The notes below the pieces were generated by a model. The model did no database searches and was not told the origin of the DNA. It was given only the letters and a program-made list of their open reading frames with translations. Below, piece after piece: positions 43,686 through 52,552 of a DNA stretch of 64,000 bases. How positions within the stretch are numbered: the stretch's first letter is position 1; every line of letters begins with the position of its first letter. Both the position numbers and the translations under genes were made by a program. Origin of the DNA: UBA2882 sp045542735 (GTDB lineage Bacteria; Bacillota; Clostridia; Lachnospirales; Lachnospiraceae); the NCBI GenBank assembly GCA_045542735.1, contig JAZQLQ010000003.1, positions 31,872 through 95,871 on the forward strand, in the 5' to 3' direction.

Positions 43686-44882
43686 TTATAACAAATAGAT
43701 TTTCCAAATCATTTTAAAATAATCTCCGTACTTAGCTTTCTTCACATCTTCTTCATATAGAATGTTTATACTGCCAATCTTTTGTCCATCTAAAAAATAT
43801 ATTGCTTCACCCGCGACATCACCTGCTACAAGCGGTGCATAGTGTTCCTCATGCATACGGATTTCTTTGGTAATCCGGCTCAAATCCCTACCATTAACAT
43901 CCAAAAAAGCAAATTGTTTTTCATAGACTACATTGACCTGTTTCTCAATACCGCCAATGACATCCACCAATTGTAGATCATCCTGTTTCTCATCGGTATA
44001 AATCTTACTTACGCTAAATCCATACTGCAGCATTTTCATGGCATCTGCAAAACGCACCTTATAATCCGGCGCAGCCATGACCACTGCAATCATATCAATA
44101 CCGTCTTTGTTTGCCGTTGCCGAAAGACAATATTTTGCCGCACTGGTAGATCCGGTCTTTAGTCCCGTAGCATAGGGATATTGTTTTAACAATTTGTTGG
44201 TACTGCTCAGAGTAAATGGCGTACTGCTCTTGGATGTGGTATGTACAATATCCTCCATCCAAATCTTGGTATAATTATAAACCTGCGGATGACTGATAAT
44301 CAACTCTCTGGACATAATTGCCACATCACGTGCACTTGTGATATGCGTATCCGCATCGGATAAGCCACAACAATCCTCAAAATGTGTTGCCTTCATCCCA
44401 AGCTCCGCCGCCCGCTCATTCATCATTCCTACAAAAGCTTCCTCACTACCTGCCACATGCTCTGCCAAGGCAACAGCCGCATCATTACCACTTGCTACTG
44501 CCACACACTTTAACAAGGTATCCACCGTCTGGATTTCGCCTTCCTCCAAAAAAACCTGGGAACCGCCCATGGATTTGGCATGAGCACTTGTTATGACCTG
44601 ATCCTCCAGATGAATCTGTCCACTCTCCAGAGCTTCAAATACCAGAAGCATCGTCATTATCTTTGTAATACTGGCAGGTTTTAATGGTGTGTCCGCCGCC
44701 TTTTCATAGATTACTGTACCTGTAGACGCTTCCATCAAAATAGCAGACGGTGCCGCGACCTCCAATACTCCTGTCGTTTCCGCCGTCTCGGTCGCCCCGG
44801 TCACTTCCGTAGCCCATACCGGTGTCACCAAGACCATAAATGCAAGCTGCATACTGAACCATATCGCTATTATCTTCTTCAT
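43686..44882 (-). CDS. D-alanyl-D-alanine carboxypeptidase (DacA/DacF-like), second copy
   Basis: Secreted or membrane-attached DD-carboxypeptidase. A signal peptide spans residues 1-24 (cleavage near VWATEV) and a Thr/Glu-rich linker leads to the catalytic domain. Motifs are SITK (71-74), ASGNDA (SGN) and LKTGSTS (KTG), followed by a C-terminal PBP5-type beta domain and the weakly hydrophobic end YFKMIWKIYLL. 398 residues. It is a clear paralogue of the DacF-like protein encoded 2.4 kb away, with different signal and linker sequences. Confidence 0.9.
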   Translation of the reverse strand: MKKIIAIWFSMQLAFMVLVTPVWATEVTGATETAETTGVLEVAAPSAILMEASTGTVIYEKAADTPLKPASITKIMTMLLVFEALESGQIHLEDQVITSAHAKSMGGSQVFLEEGEIQTVDTLLKCVAVASGNDAAVALAEHVAGSEEAFVGMMNERAAELGMKATHFEDCCGLSDADTHITSARDVAIMSRELIISHPQVYNYTKIWMEDIVHTTSKSSTPFTLSSTNKLLKQYPYATGLKTGSTSAAKYCLSATANKDGIDMIAVVMAAPDYKVRFADAMKMLQYGFSVSKIYTDEKQDDLQLVDVIGGIEKQVNVVYEKQFAFLDVNGRDLSRITKEIRMHEEHYAPLVAGDVAGEAIYFLDGQKIGSINILYEEDVKKAKYGDYFKMIWKIYLL

Positions 44883-44965
44883 GCATAAACCAACTATTCT
44901 TTTATTACTACTATCATAATAAAAGAAAGCATAATTTATGACTATTCATTTTCCTCGTCGCTATG

Positions 44966-45081
44966 AATCGAGTAGGCTGACTCCTACTCGATTTCGCACA
45001 CAAACATTCCGCACTATCGTGCTCCATGTTCTTACGCCCGACAAATACCATTTCATGCAAGCATGATGGTGCTTGTCGGGC
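44966..45081. repeat. Cluster of perfect stem-loops between dacA-like gene and rpsU
   Basis: Three hairpins in 116 bases: AATCGAGTAGG/CCTACTCGATT (44966-44976 with 44983-44993), GCAC-TATC-GTGC (45011-45022), and a long composite stem GCCCGACAA/TTGTCGGGC (45036-45044 with 45073-45081) with inner pairs ACCAT/ATGGT and CATGC/GCATG. There is no T tract after them, so they are not ordinary terminators. REP-like element or structured RNA are both possible. Confidence 0.7.
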
Positions 45082-45096
45082 TTGTGCTACAAAAAA

Positions 45097-45121
45097 ATCC
45101 CCGGTTAAAATAACCGGGGGT
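45097..45121 (-). terminator. Terminator of rpsU
   Basis: CCCCGGTTA and TAACCGGGG form a 9-bp stem around AAAA/TTTT, followed on the minus strand by seven T. Confidence 0.9.
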
Positions 45122-45127
45122 TTTTGA

Positions 45128-45304
45128 TTAGTTATATTTACGTTTTCTTGCTGCTTCAGATTTTTTCTTACGTTTTACGCTGGGTTTTTCGTAATGTTCT
45201 CTTTTACGAATCTCCTGCTGAATACCGGCTTTTGCACAGCTTCTTTTGAAACGGCGTAAAGCGCTATCTAAAGTCTCGTTCTCTTTTACGATTACGTTTG
45301 ACAT
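45128..45304 (-). CDS. rpsU: 30S ribosomal protein S21
   Basis: 58-residue basic ribosomal protein, MSNVIVKENETLDSALRRFK at the start and a Lys/Arg-rich end (KPSVKRKKKSEAARKRKYN). All family features are present. AGGTG is near the ATG. It has its own promoter in the end of alaS and a strong terminator, so it is a single-gene transcript. Confidence 0.95.
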   Translation of the reverse strand: MSNVIVKENETLDSALRRFKRSCAKAGIQQEIRKREHYEKPSVKRKKKSEAARKRKYN

Positions 45305-45388
45305 AAATCACACCTGACCTCCCTTCAGTCCCTTCACGTAACATGACTGCTGGGTATTTTTTTATGCACACATACATGCACAACTATG

Positions 45389-45416
45389 ATTATAACACAA
45401 AATTTGCATCCGTCAA
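45389..45416 (-). promoter_or_regulatory. Promoter of rpsU
   Basis: Minus strand TTGACG (45416-45411), 16-base spacer, TATAAT (45394-45389). It lies between the alaS stop and rpsU and leaves a leader of about 80 bases. Confidence 0.8.
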
Positions 45417-45423
45417 CTATTTT

Positions 45424-48063
45424 TTATGCAATTTGTCCGTCCAATACATTTTTTGCCTCTGCAATAGCCGCATCGATGCCTGCAGGATTCTTACCGCCTG
45501 CCTGTGCCATATTGGGACGACCACCGCCGCCACCACCTACAAGTGCAGCTACACCTTTGATCAAATTGCCGGCATGGGCACCTTTACCCATAGCTCCCTC
45601 TGTTGCCATTGCAACCAGATTTACTTTTCCGTCCAGATCGGATGCCAAAAGAATCACACCATCACCAAGCTTCTCTTTGAGCTGATCTCCAAGATCACGT
45701 AAGCCGTTCATATCAACACCGCTTACTTTGGTCGCCAGAAGTTTTACACCTTTCACTTCAACCACCTGATCCATAACATCACCCAAGGCATCCTTTGCTG
45801 CTTTAGACTTCATGGACTCCAATTCACTGTGGAGCGCTTTGTTTTCAGCAACTAAATGCTCTGCTTTTTCGATGACATTTGCAGGATTTGCTTTTAATAC
45901 TTTGGCAATCTCCTGTACCTTTTCTTCCATCTCTTTGTAATATTTCATCACACCGTTTCCGGTCAACGCTTCAATACGTCTTACACCTGCGGCTACACCT
46001 GACTCAGATAGAATCTTGAAGGCTCCAATGTTTCCTGTGTTCTTTACATGAGTACCACCACAGAATTCCTTGGAGAAGTCACCCATCATAACGACACGTA
46101 CAGTTTCGCCATATTTTTCTCCAAAGAGAGCCATTGCTCCTGTTTTCTTTGCTTCTTCCATGGTCATAACCTGAGTTTCTACCATGATATTTTCCGCAAC
46201 CTTTTCATTTACGATTGCTTCTACTTTTTCCAGTTCTTCTTTTGTCATTGCAGAGAAATGGGAGAAGTCAAAACGAAGTCTCTCACCATCCACATAGGAA
46301 CCGTTCTGCTCTACATGGCTTCCCAATACTTCACGCAATGCCTTCTGCAATAAGTGTGTGGCACTGTGGTTTTTGCAGGTATCTGCTCTGTTTGTAGCAT
46401 CTACAGAAAGGGTAACTACATCACCAACTTTAAACATACCTTTAGAAACTCTACCAATATGTCCGACTTTTCCGCCAAGTAATTTAACGGTATCACTTAC
46501 TACAAACTCGCCACCGTCTACGGTAATCACACCGGTATCGGCATTCTGACCACCCATGGTAGCATAGAAAGGTGTCTCATCTACAATGATGGTACCAACT
46601 TCACCATCTGTCAAAGCCTCTACCAATTCAGTCTCAGTGGTAAGTACGCTAATCTTGGATTCATGTACCAGATTGTCGTAGCCTACAAATACAGATGTAA
46701 TAGAAGGATCAATGGACTCATATACAGTCACATCAGCGCCCATATAATTGGTTACTTTACGTGCTTTTCTAGCTTTTTCTTTCTGCTCTGTCATGGCAGC
46801 TGCAAAGCCTTCCTCATCTACAGTAAATCCTTTTTCTTCTAAAATCTCCATGGTTAAATCCAGAGGGAATCCATAAGTATCATACAATTTAAATGCATCC
46901 GCACCGGAAAGCTGTGTTTTGCCCTCTTTTTCCATAACCTCTGCCATTTCATTTAAAATGGAAAGACCCTGGTCGATGGTATTGGCAAATTTGGTCTCTT
47001 CCTGTGTCAATACATTAAAGATAAACTCTTTCTTTTCTTCCAATTCAGGATATCCGTCTTTACTTCCTTCGATAACAGTCTCGGAAAGACGGGCAAGGAA
47101 CATGCCGTCAATACCCAGTAATTTTCCATGACGTGCTGCACGGCGGATGATACGGCGGAGTACATAGCCTCTTCCTTCATTGGTAGGCATGATACCGTCA
47201 GAAATCATAAAGGTTGCAGAACGGATATGGTCTGTCACGATACGGATAGACACATCCCATTTATACTCTTTCTTATATTCTTTTCCGGCAAGTTCACAAA
47301 CTTTTCCACGAAGCGCCTGGATGGTATCTACATCAAAAATAGAATCTACATCCTGTACAACTGCCGCAAGACGCTCAAGTCCCATACCGGTGTCGATATT
47401 TTTCTGCTCAAGTTCTGTATAATTTCCTTTACCGTCATTGTCAAACTGTGTAAATACATTATTCCAAACCTCAATGTAACGGTCACAGTCACAACCAACC
47501 GTACAATCCGGTTTGCCACAGCCATATTTTTCACCACGGTCATAATAAACCTCGGAACAAGGACCACAAGGACCGGAACCATGCTCCCAGAAGTTATCTG
47601 CTTTACCGAAACGGAAGATTTTTTCAGCGGGAACGCCAATCTCTTTCTCCCAGATTTCAAAAGCTTCGTCATCATTTTCGTATACAGAAGGATAAAGTCT
47701 GTCTGCAGAAAGACCTACTACTTCTGTCAAAAACTCCCAAGTCCATGCAATTGCTTCATGTTTGAAGTAATCACCAAAGGAGAAGTTACCAAGCATCTCA
47801 AAGAATGTACCGTGACGGGCTGTTTTACCGATATTTTCGATATCACCGGTACGGATACATTTCTGGCAGGTTGTCACTCTCTTACGGGGAGGGATTTCCT
47901 GTCCTGTAAAATATGGTTTTAACGGTGCCATACCGGAGTTAATTAACAATAATGAATTGTCATTATGCGGTACTAAAGAAAAGCTCTTCATAGCAAGATG
48001 TCCCTTACTCTCAAAGAACTCCAAAAACATTTTTCTCAGTTCGTTTACTCCATAAGCTTTCAC
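45424..48063 (-). CDS. alaS: Alanine-tRNA ligase
   Basis: Charges tRNA-Ala. The GTG at 48063 (VKAYGVNELRKMFLEFF) is preferred since GGAGG lies 8 bases upstream; an in-frame ATG five codons earlier would overlap that site. 879 residues, the standard length. Class II motif regions are seen in the N-half (LINSGMAPLKPYFTG, RHGTFFEMLGNFSFGDYF). The editing domain metal ligands are HSATHLL and CGGTHV. The C-terminal C-Ala domain ends with GGGGGGRPNMAQAGG. No T-box leader is present in the 82 bases upstream. Confidence 0.95.
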   Translation of the reverse strand: MKAYGVNELRKMFLEFFESKGHLAMKSFSLVPHNDNSLLLINSGMAPLKPYFTGQEIPPRKRVTTCQKCIRTGDIENIGKTARHGTFFEMLGNFSFGDYFKHEAIAWTWEFLTEVVGLSADRLYPSVYENDDEAFEIWEKEIGVPAEKIFRFGKADNFWEHGSGPCGPCSEVYYDRGEKYGCGKPDCTVGCDCDRYIEVWNNVFTQFDNDGKGNYTELEQKNIDTGMGLERLAAVVQDVDSIFDVDTIQALRGKVCELAGKEYKKEYKWDVSIRIVTDHIRSATFMISDGIMPTNEGRGYVLRRIIRRAARHGKLLGIDGMFLARLSETVIEGSKDGYPELEEKKEFIFNVLTQEETKFANTIDQGLSILNEMAEVMEKEGKTQLSGADAFKLYDTYGFPLDLTMEILEEKGFTVDEEGFAAAMTEQKEKARKARKVTNYMGADVTVYESIDPSITSVFVGYDNLVHESKISVLTTETELVEALTDGEVGTIIVDETPFYATMGGQNADTGVITVDGGEFVVSDTVKLLGGKVGHIGRVSKGMFKVGDVVTLSVDATNRADTCKNHSATHLLQKALREVLGSHVEQNGSYVDGERLRFDFSHFSAMTKEELEKVEAIVNEKVAENIMVETQVMTMEEAKKTGAMALFGEKYGETVRVVMMGDFSKEFCGGTHVKNTGNIGAFKILSESGVAAGVRRIEALTGNGVMKYYKEMEEKVQEIAKVLKANPANVIEKAEHLVAENKALHSELESMKSKAAKDALGDVMDQVVEVKGVKLLATKVSGVDMNGLRDLGDQLKEKLGDGVILLASDLDGKVNLVAMATEGAMGKGAHAGNLIKGVAALVGGGGGGRPNMAQAGGKNPAGIDAAIAEAKNVLDGQIA

Positions 48064-48100
48064 GTGTATTTCCTCCAATTATCTTTGTACATCCGCGTAA

Positions 48101-48129
48101 ATTATAAGATTTTTTTCATCATATGTCAA
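48101..48129 (-). promoter_or_regulatory. Promoter of alaS
   Basis: Minus strand TTGACA (48129-48124), 17-base spacer, TATAAT (48106-48101), a consensus promoter about 38 bases before the GTG start. Confidence 0.88.
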
Positions 48130-48145
48130 AAAGAATATGCTTTCT

Positions 48146-48598
48146 TTATGATTTCTTTTTATATGCCCAAAATTTATTTAAAATAAAATTAATGGGTACT
48201 GTAATAAATATATTGGCAAAGGTAGCAATGTAAAGGGGAATATGCAATAAATCACATTCCACAAACAACAACAGTGCCGTCAGGAAAATTCCCGTAAAGG
48301 AATAAGATATATATACCTTAATAAGTCCCGCCCAAAAGGATTGCTCTTTTGCTGTTTCCCGAAAAACAAAACGGCTGTTCAACAAATAGGAAATAAAAGC
48401 TGTAATGATAAAAGCCACAATATTCCCAATCTGTTCATCCACATGCCATGCGTAAAACATAACATTTACAATCACATAGGTCAAAACCGTATTAAAGGCA
48501 CCTACAATACCAAATTTTACAAACTGGACAAACGCCTCAATTTTCTTTCTTTTATCTTCTGAAAATTTCTGAAGAAATTCATTGTATTTTTCTTTCAT
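48146..48598 (-). CDS. GtrA family membrane protein
   Basis: 150 residues with four hydrophobic segments, matching the GtrA/DPMS flippase-like family (VQFVKFGIVGAFNTVLTYVIVN, then YLLNSRFVFRE, ending FILNKFWAYKKKS). Such proteins help flip or transfer lipid-linked sugars for cell-wall or O-antigen modification. No glycosyltransferase gene is adjacent, so its partner is elsewhere. AAGGAATAAAT precedes the ATG. Confidence 0.85.
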   Translation of the reverse strand: MKEKYNEFLQKFSEDKRKKIEAFVQFVKFGIVGAFNTVLTYVIVNVMFYAWHVDEQIGNIVAFIITAFISYLLNSRFVFRETAKEQSFWAGLIKVYISYSFTGIFLTALLLFVECDLLHIPLYIATFANIFITVPINFILNKFWAYKKKS

Positions 48599-48619
48599 AT
48601 TTATTCCTTACACATTGGA

Positions 48620-48651
48620 AAGGGGATACACGGATGCCCACATATCCCCTT
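48620..48651 (-). terminator. Stem-loop after glyS
   Basis: AAGGGGATA (48620-48628) and TATCCCCTT (48643-48651) make a 9-bp stem after glyS. There is no strong T run, so this is a weak terminator or a 3' end protector. Confidence 0.45.
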
Positions 48652-48689
48652 GGTTTGTATATTATTTGGGCAACTAACCCATTTACTCA

Positions 48690-50078
48690 CTAGAATGTGA
48701 ATTTATCTGCAAAGTATGCATCCAAGTCTGCAATTGCCACTCTTTCCTGCTCCATGGTATCACGGTCACGGACAGTTACACAACCATCTGTCTCGGAATC
48801 GAAATCGTATGTGATACAGAAAGGTGTACCGATTTCGTCCTGACGACGATATCTCTTACCGATATTTCCACGATCGTCAAACTCACAGTTATATTTCTTG
48901 GAAAGCTGTGCAAATACTTTTTCTGCACCTTCATTTAATTTCTTGGATAAAGGTAACACACCGATTTTAACAGGTGCCAATACGGGATGGAAATGAAGTA
49001 CGGTACGTACATCACCTTCTCCGATTTCTTCTTCATCATATGCTGCACAAAGGAATGCCAATACTACACGGTCAGCACCTAAGGAAGGTTCTACAACGTA
49101 AGGAATGTATTTTTCTCCCTTTGTATCATCGAAGTAACTCATATCCTGACCGGATACTTCCTGATGCTGTGTCAGGTCATAATCGGTACGGTCAGCAATA
49201 CCCCAGAGTTCGCCCCAACCGAAGGGGAATAAGAACTCGATATCGGTTGTTCCTTTGGAATAGAAGCAAAGTTCTTCGGGTGCATGGTCTCTTGCACGCA
49301 TCTCTTCATCTTTCATACCGAGAGATTTTAACCAATCGATACAGAACTGTCTCCAGTAGTGGAACCACTCTAAGTCAGTACCGGGCTCACAGAAAAACTC
49401 TAACTCCATCTGCTCAAACTCTCTGGTACGGAATGTAAAGTTACCGGGAGTAATTTCGTTACGGAAGGATTTACCAATCTGTCCGATACCGAAAGGAATT
49501 TTCTTACGGGATGTTCTCTGTACGTTTTTAAAGTTAACAAAAATCCCCTGTGCTGTCTCAGGTCTTAAGTATACGGTACTTGTAGCATCCTCTGTTACAC
49601 CCTGGAATGTCTTAAACATTAAGTTGAATTCACGAAGGTCTGTAAAGTTATGTTTGCCACAGGTAGGACAAGGAATCTGTTTTTCCTTAATATAATCCTG
49701 CATCTCTTCTTTGCTGAATGCATCAATAGGCTTATCTAAAGTAAGACCGTTTTCTGCACAGAAATCCTCGATAATCTTATCTGCACGGAAACGCTCATGA
49801 CATTCTTTACAATCCATCAAAGGATCGGAAAATCCTTTTAAATGTCCGCTGGCAACCCATGTCTGGGGATTCATCAAAATCGCACAGTCAACACCTACGT
49901 TGTAGGGGTTTTCCATAACGAATTTCTGCCACCAAGCTTTCTTTACGTTATTTTTTAATTCAACACCCAGATTACCGTAATCCCATGTATTTGCAAGACC
50001 ACCATAAATCTCACTACCGGGATATACAAAGCCTCTGGACTTTGCCAATGCTACAATTTTCTCCATTGATTTTTCCAT
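48690..50078 (-). CDS. glyS: Glycine-tRNA ligase, single-chain type
   Basis: Charges tRNA-Gly. The start MEKSMEKIVALAKSRGF at 50078 has GAGG upstream. 462 residues, the homodimeric (eukaryote/gram-positive) form rather than the alpha2beta2 enzyme. Motifs seen are YPGSEIYGGLANTWDYG, LRPETAQGIFVNFKNV (motif 2 region), FRNEITPGNFTFRTREFEQMELEFF and the C-terminal anticodon-binding VRDRDTMEQERV. It is followed by gtrA and preceded by a lipoprotein gene. No T-box leader is visible. Confidence 0.95.
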   Translation of the reverse strand: MEKSMEKIVALAKSRGFVYPGSEIYGGLANTWDYGNLGVELKNNVKKAWWQKFVMENPYNVGVDCAILMNPQTWVASGHLKGFSDPLMDCKECHERFRADKIIEDFCAENGLTLDKPIDAFSKEEMQDYIKEKQIPCPTCGKHNFTDLREFNLMFKTFQGVTEDATSTVYLRPETAQGIFVNFKNVQRTSRKKIPFGIGQIGKSFRNEITPGNFTFRTREFEQMELEFFCEPGTDLEWFHYWRQFCIDWLKSLGMKDEEMRARDHAPEELCFYSKGTTDIEFLFPFGWGELWGIADRTDYDLTQHQEVSGQDMSYFDDTKGEKYIPYVVEPSLGADRVVLAFLCAAYDEEEIGEGDVRTVLHFHPVLAPVKIGVLPLSKKLNEGAEKVFAQLSKKYNCEFDDRGNIGKRYRRQDEIGTPFCITYDFDSETDGCVTVRDRDTMEQERVAIADLDAYFADKFTF

Positions 50079-50121
50079 ATCTTTATCCTCTTTTCTGCCC
50101 TTTGGCATATTTTCATCTTAT

Positions 50122-50712
50122 TTATTCGTAAATGATATAAGAAAGTTTTTCTCCATCATCGGGAAGTACTGCACTCTTATCGCCAACAATGCTTACCCCT
50201 TCACTGACATAAGCAATCTTACCTTCTGTTTTGATACTGAGCGCTTCTTCGGAAATCACCATATACTTATCGCCCATTTCCAAAACCTTGGCACCGTCAA
50301 TACTTTGGCCATCTGCCGATTGCATAGCCACAAATTCGTATCCGGCATTGTATGCATCTGATACGGTCCCGGCAAACAAAACTCTGTCATTCATACCTGT
50401 ATAATCGGTAGCTGATGCATATTCAATGACTACTTTTATCTGCGCACCGTCTGCAATCTCTTCACAGGAACTTAGTTCGACATTTCCATCGGCAGAGAAT
50501 CTGCTGTTATATTCAGTAATCTCCTGTTCGATCATCTGCGAAAGTTCGGCAGCATCATAATATTCTTTATCAAAATCTTCAATAATTGTCTCTTTTACCG
50601 CACCTTTTTTGTCTACACTGATAGTGGTTGTATCCACATCATCCATAAAAGCACAGGCACCGAGCAATAATGATAAACCGGTTACTGCTACAAGCAGTCT
50701 TCTTTTTTTCAT
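50122..50712 (-). CDS. Predicted lipoprotein, unknown function
   Basis: 196 residues. The N-terminus MKKRRLLVAVTGLSLLLGAC has a lipobox ending at Cys20. The mature part is acidic, begins with DDVDTTTISVDKKGAVKETIIEDFD and shows no motif I can name; it resembles small envelope lipoproteins common in Lachnospiraceae. AGGTAGAAT precedes the ATG. It lies between recO and glyS on the same strand; no functional link is evident. Confidence 0.75.
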   Translation of the reverse strand: MKKRRLLVAVTGLSLLLGACAFMDDVDTTTISVDKKGAVKETIIEDFDKEYYDAAELSQMIEQEITEYNSRFSADGNVELSSCEEIADGAQIKVVIEYASATDYTGMNDRVLFAGTVSDAYNAGYEFVAMQSADGQSIDGAKVLEMGDKYMVISEEALSIKTEGKIAYVSEGVSIVGDKSAVLPDDGEKLSYIIYE

Positions 50713-50758
50713 ATTCTACCTCCCTGCATAACCGCTATAACATTATAGCGGACGCGCC

Positions 50759-51415
50759 CTATATTTTCAAGCAACTTTCCAAAATTTCCAGACTCTTAAA
50801 TTTCTTTCCGCCAAAATATCTCCGATATTCCACCGTACAATCAGCCAACTCCTTCATGACTTTATCAGAAACCACAAAGGTATACAACTTATCCAATCCT
50901 GCTGCCATCACATATTCAATAGTATATACGGTATCATCCAATAGTTTTCTATCCCTTAATACTCCGGGAAACTCTCCGTTGACCACAAGAGCCTTCATTT
51001 CAAATATGTAACGCACCAATTCATTGGGAATGGACGAAAGCTCCAAGGCACGCATGGACTGATACAATAATTTCAACATATCCCGTTCATCATTGTTTTC
51101 CCTGGTGTAGTAATCTGCCACATCCAGAAAATACATGCCGTACATGGCTCCTTCAAAATCTTCCCGAAAATGATCAAAATAATTGACAATCTCTGCATCT
51201 ACCAGATTGTATGAGCTCTTTCCCTCATATAGCTTAAAGGTACCAAAGCAAAAGGGATTGGTCCGCGCCGTGAGCTTACTGTTTTGCCTTCTGGCACCTT
51301 TGGCAAATGCCGATATCTTCCCCCGCTCCTTAGTAAGCACCAGCACTCGTCTGTCATATTCGCCCATGGGAGATGCCTGTAATATCATTCCCGTCACTAT
51401 TACAAAATCCTGCAT
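50759..51415 (-). CDS. recO: DNA repair protein RecO
   Basis: Recombination mediator loading RecA with RecF and RecR. 218 residues. The N-terminal OB fold is clear (VTGMILQASPMGEYDRRVLVL and GKISAFAKGARRQNSKL), and a helical C-terminal part follows. The chain is 20-30 residues shorter than many RecO proteins and no four-cysteine zinc finger is visible in the C-terminal half. Its start lies 62 bases inside the preceding small gene. Position next to era is the conserved arrangement. Confidence 0.9.
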   Translation of the reverse strand: MQDFVIVTGMILQASPMGEYDRRVLVLTKERGKISAFAKGARRQNSKLTARTNPFCFGTFKLYEGKSSYNLVDAEIVNYFDHFREDFEGAMYGMYFLDVADYYTRENNDERDMLKLLYQSMRALELSSIPNELVRYIFEMKALVVNGEFPGVLRDRKLLDDTVYTIEYVMAAGLDKLYTFVVSDKVMKELADCTVEYRRYFGGKKFKSLEILESCLKI

Positions 51416-51542
51416 GATTTACGGTATTCTCCCTTCTTTGTCCATTTTCTTCTACAAAAACAGCCGATGCTTTCTCTCTATATGCAAGATAATCCGTCAC
51501 TTTTCCTGTCTGTAAAAATCGTTGCCACTCATTGGTTTCCAT
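51354..51542 (-). CDS. YqzL-like small protein between era and recO
   Basis: 62 residues from METNEWQRFLQTGKVTDYLAYRE, with AAAGGAGGG nine bases upstream. Small proteins with this W-x-x-F-x-x-T-G-x-x-x-D-Y-L-x-Y pattern are found between era and recO in Firmicutes (YqzL). The first 25 residues look genuine. The last 20 (from about RRENTVNHAG) overlap the start of recO in another frame and look less like a protein. Function unknown. Confidence 0.65.
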   Translation of the reverse strand: METNEWQRFLQTGKVTDYLAYREKASAVFVEENGQRRENTVNHAGFCNSDGNDITGISHGRI

Positions 51543-51640
51543 CTGCTTGCCCTCCTTTGTCTTACACAAAGTAGGGTCTGCCATTTCCACATTTCTATGC
51601 GACAGATAAAGCAGATAAAACTGGAAGTTTTTACAACCGG

Positions 51641-52552
51641 TTAAAAGTCTATTTCTTTGGCATTGTATCCAAAATTCTTCAATAAGAAATCACTGTCACG
51701 CCAATCCTTCTTTACCTTTACCCAGAGCTTCAGATTAACCTGACACTCCAACAAATCTTCGATTCCTTTTCTGGCGTTGCTTCCGATACGCTTAAGCATA
51801 GAGCCGCCTTTTCCGATAATAATTCCTTTGTGTGAGTCTCTCTCACAGATAATGGTAGCATCGATATCTACAATGTTTTTGCGGCGTTTCATCTGATCAA
51901 TAGAAACCGCCACACCATGGGGAATCTCATCTTCTAATAAGCGAAGAGCCTGTTCGCGGATTAACTCTGCCACAATCTGTCGTTCGGGCTGATCCGTCAC
52001 GGTATCTTCATCATAAAACATCGGTCCATAAGGCAAATACTCAAAGATTGCTTTCAAAACCTCATCTGCGCCATCACCGGTTCTGGCAGATACCGGAATA
52101 ATCTGGGCAAAATCCATCTCCTTACGATAGGTATCGATAAATAATAGTATCTCTTCTTTTTTCTGAACAGTATCAATCTTGTTTATCAGCAAAACAACCG
52201 GTGTATTCACCCTTTTTAACTGCTCAATAATATGCTTTTCTCCGGCTCCGATAAAGGTAGAAGGCTCTACCAGAAACAGAATCACATCCACTTCCTTTAA
52301 GGTACGTTCTGCCACATTTACCATATAGTCACCCAATTTATTTTTGGCCTTGTGTATACCCGGCGTATCCAGAAACACAATCTGTCCCCGTTCATCGGTA
52401 TACACCGTCTGAATACGGTTTCTGGTTGTCTGAGGCTTGTTGGATGTGATGGCAATCTTTTGACCGATCAGACGGTTCATCAATGTAGACTTTCCTACGT
52501 TGGGTCTTCCGATCAGGGTTGCAAATCCGGTTCTCTTTTGTTCATTACTCAT
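51641..52552 (-). CDS. era: GTPase Era
   Basis: Essential GTPase that binds the 3' end of 16S rRNA during 30S assembly. 303 residues. G motifs in order: GRPNVGKSTL (G1), DTPGI (G3), NKID (G4) and SARTG (G5). The KH domain shows IIIGKGGSMLKRIGSNARKGIE. ATG overlaps the stop of the M16C peptidase gene as ATGA, so translation is coupled. Confidence 0.95.
   Translation of the reverse strand: MSNEQKRTGFATLIGRPNVGKSTLMNRLIGQKIAITSNKPQTTRNRIQTVYTDERGQIVFLDTPGIHKAKNKLGDYMVNVAERTLKEVDVILFLVEPSTFIGAGEKHIIEQLKRVNTPVVLLINKIDTVQKKEEILLFIDTYRKEMDFAQIIPVSARTGDGADEVLKAIFEYLPYGPMFYDEDTVTDQPERQIVAELIREQALRLLEDEIPHGVAVSIDQMKRRKNIVDIDATIICERDSHKGIIIGKGGSMLKRIGSNARKGIEDLLECQVNLKLWVKVKKDWRDSDFLLKNFGYNAKEIDF

Noticed and set aside
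45386..45685. Plus-strand Pro/Ala-rich open frame
   Set aside because: Antisense to the Gly-rich C-terminus of alaS and to the rpsU promoter; no independent coding signs.
47128..47922. 264-codon open frame on the plus strand
   Set aside because: Lies antisense inside alaS, has low-complexity Thr/Ile/Phe-rich translation, no ribosome binding site and no family likeness; alaS on the other strand is certain.
48064..48145. T-box riboswitch before alaS
   Set aside because: Only 82 bases separate gtrA and alaS and they contain a consensus promoter close to the start; there is no room for a T-box stem and antiterminator. glyS likewise has no such leader.
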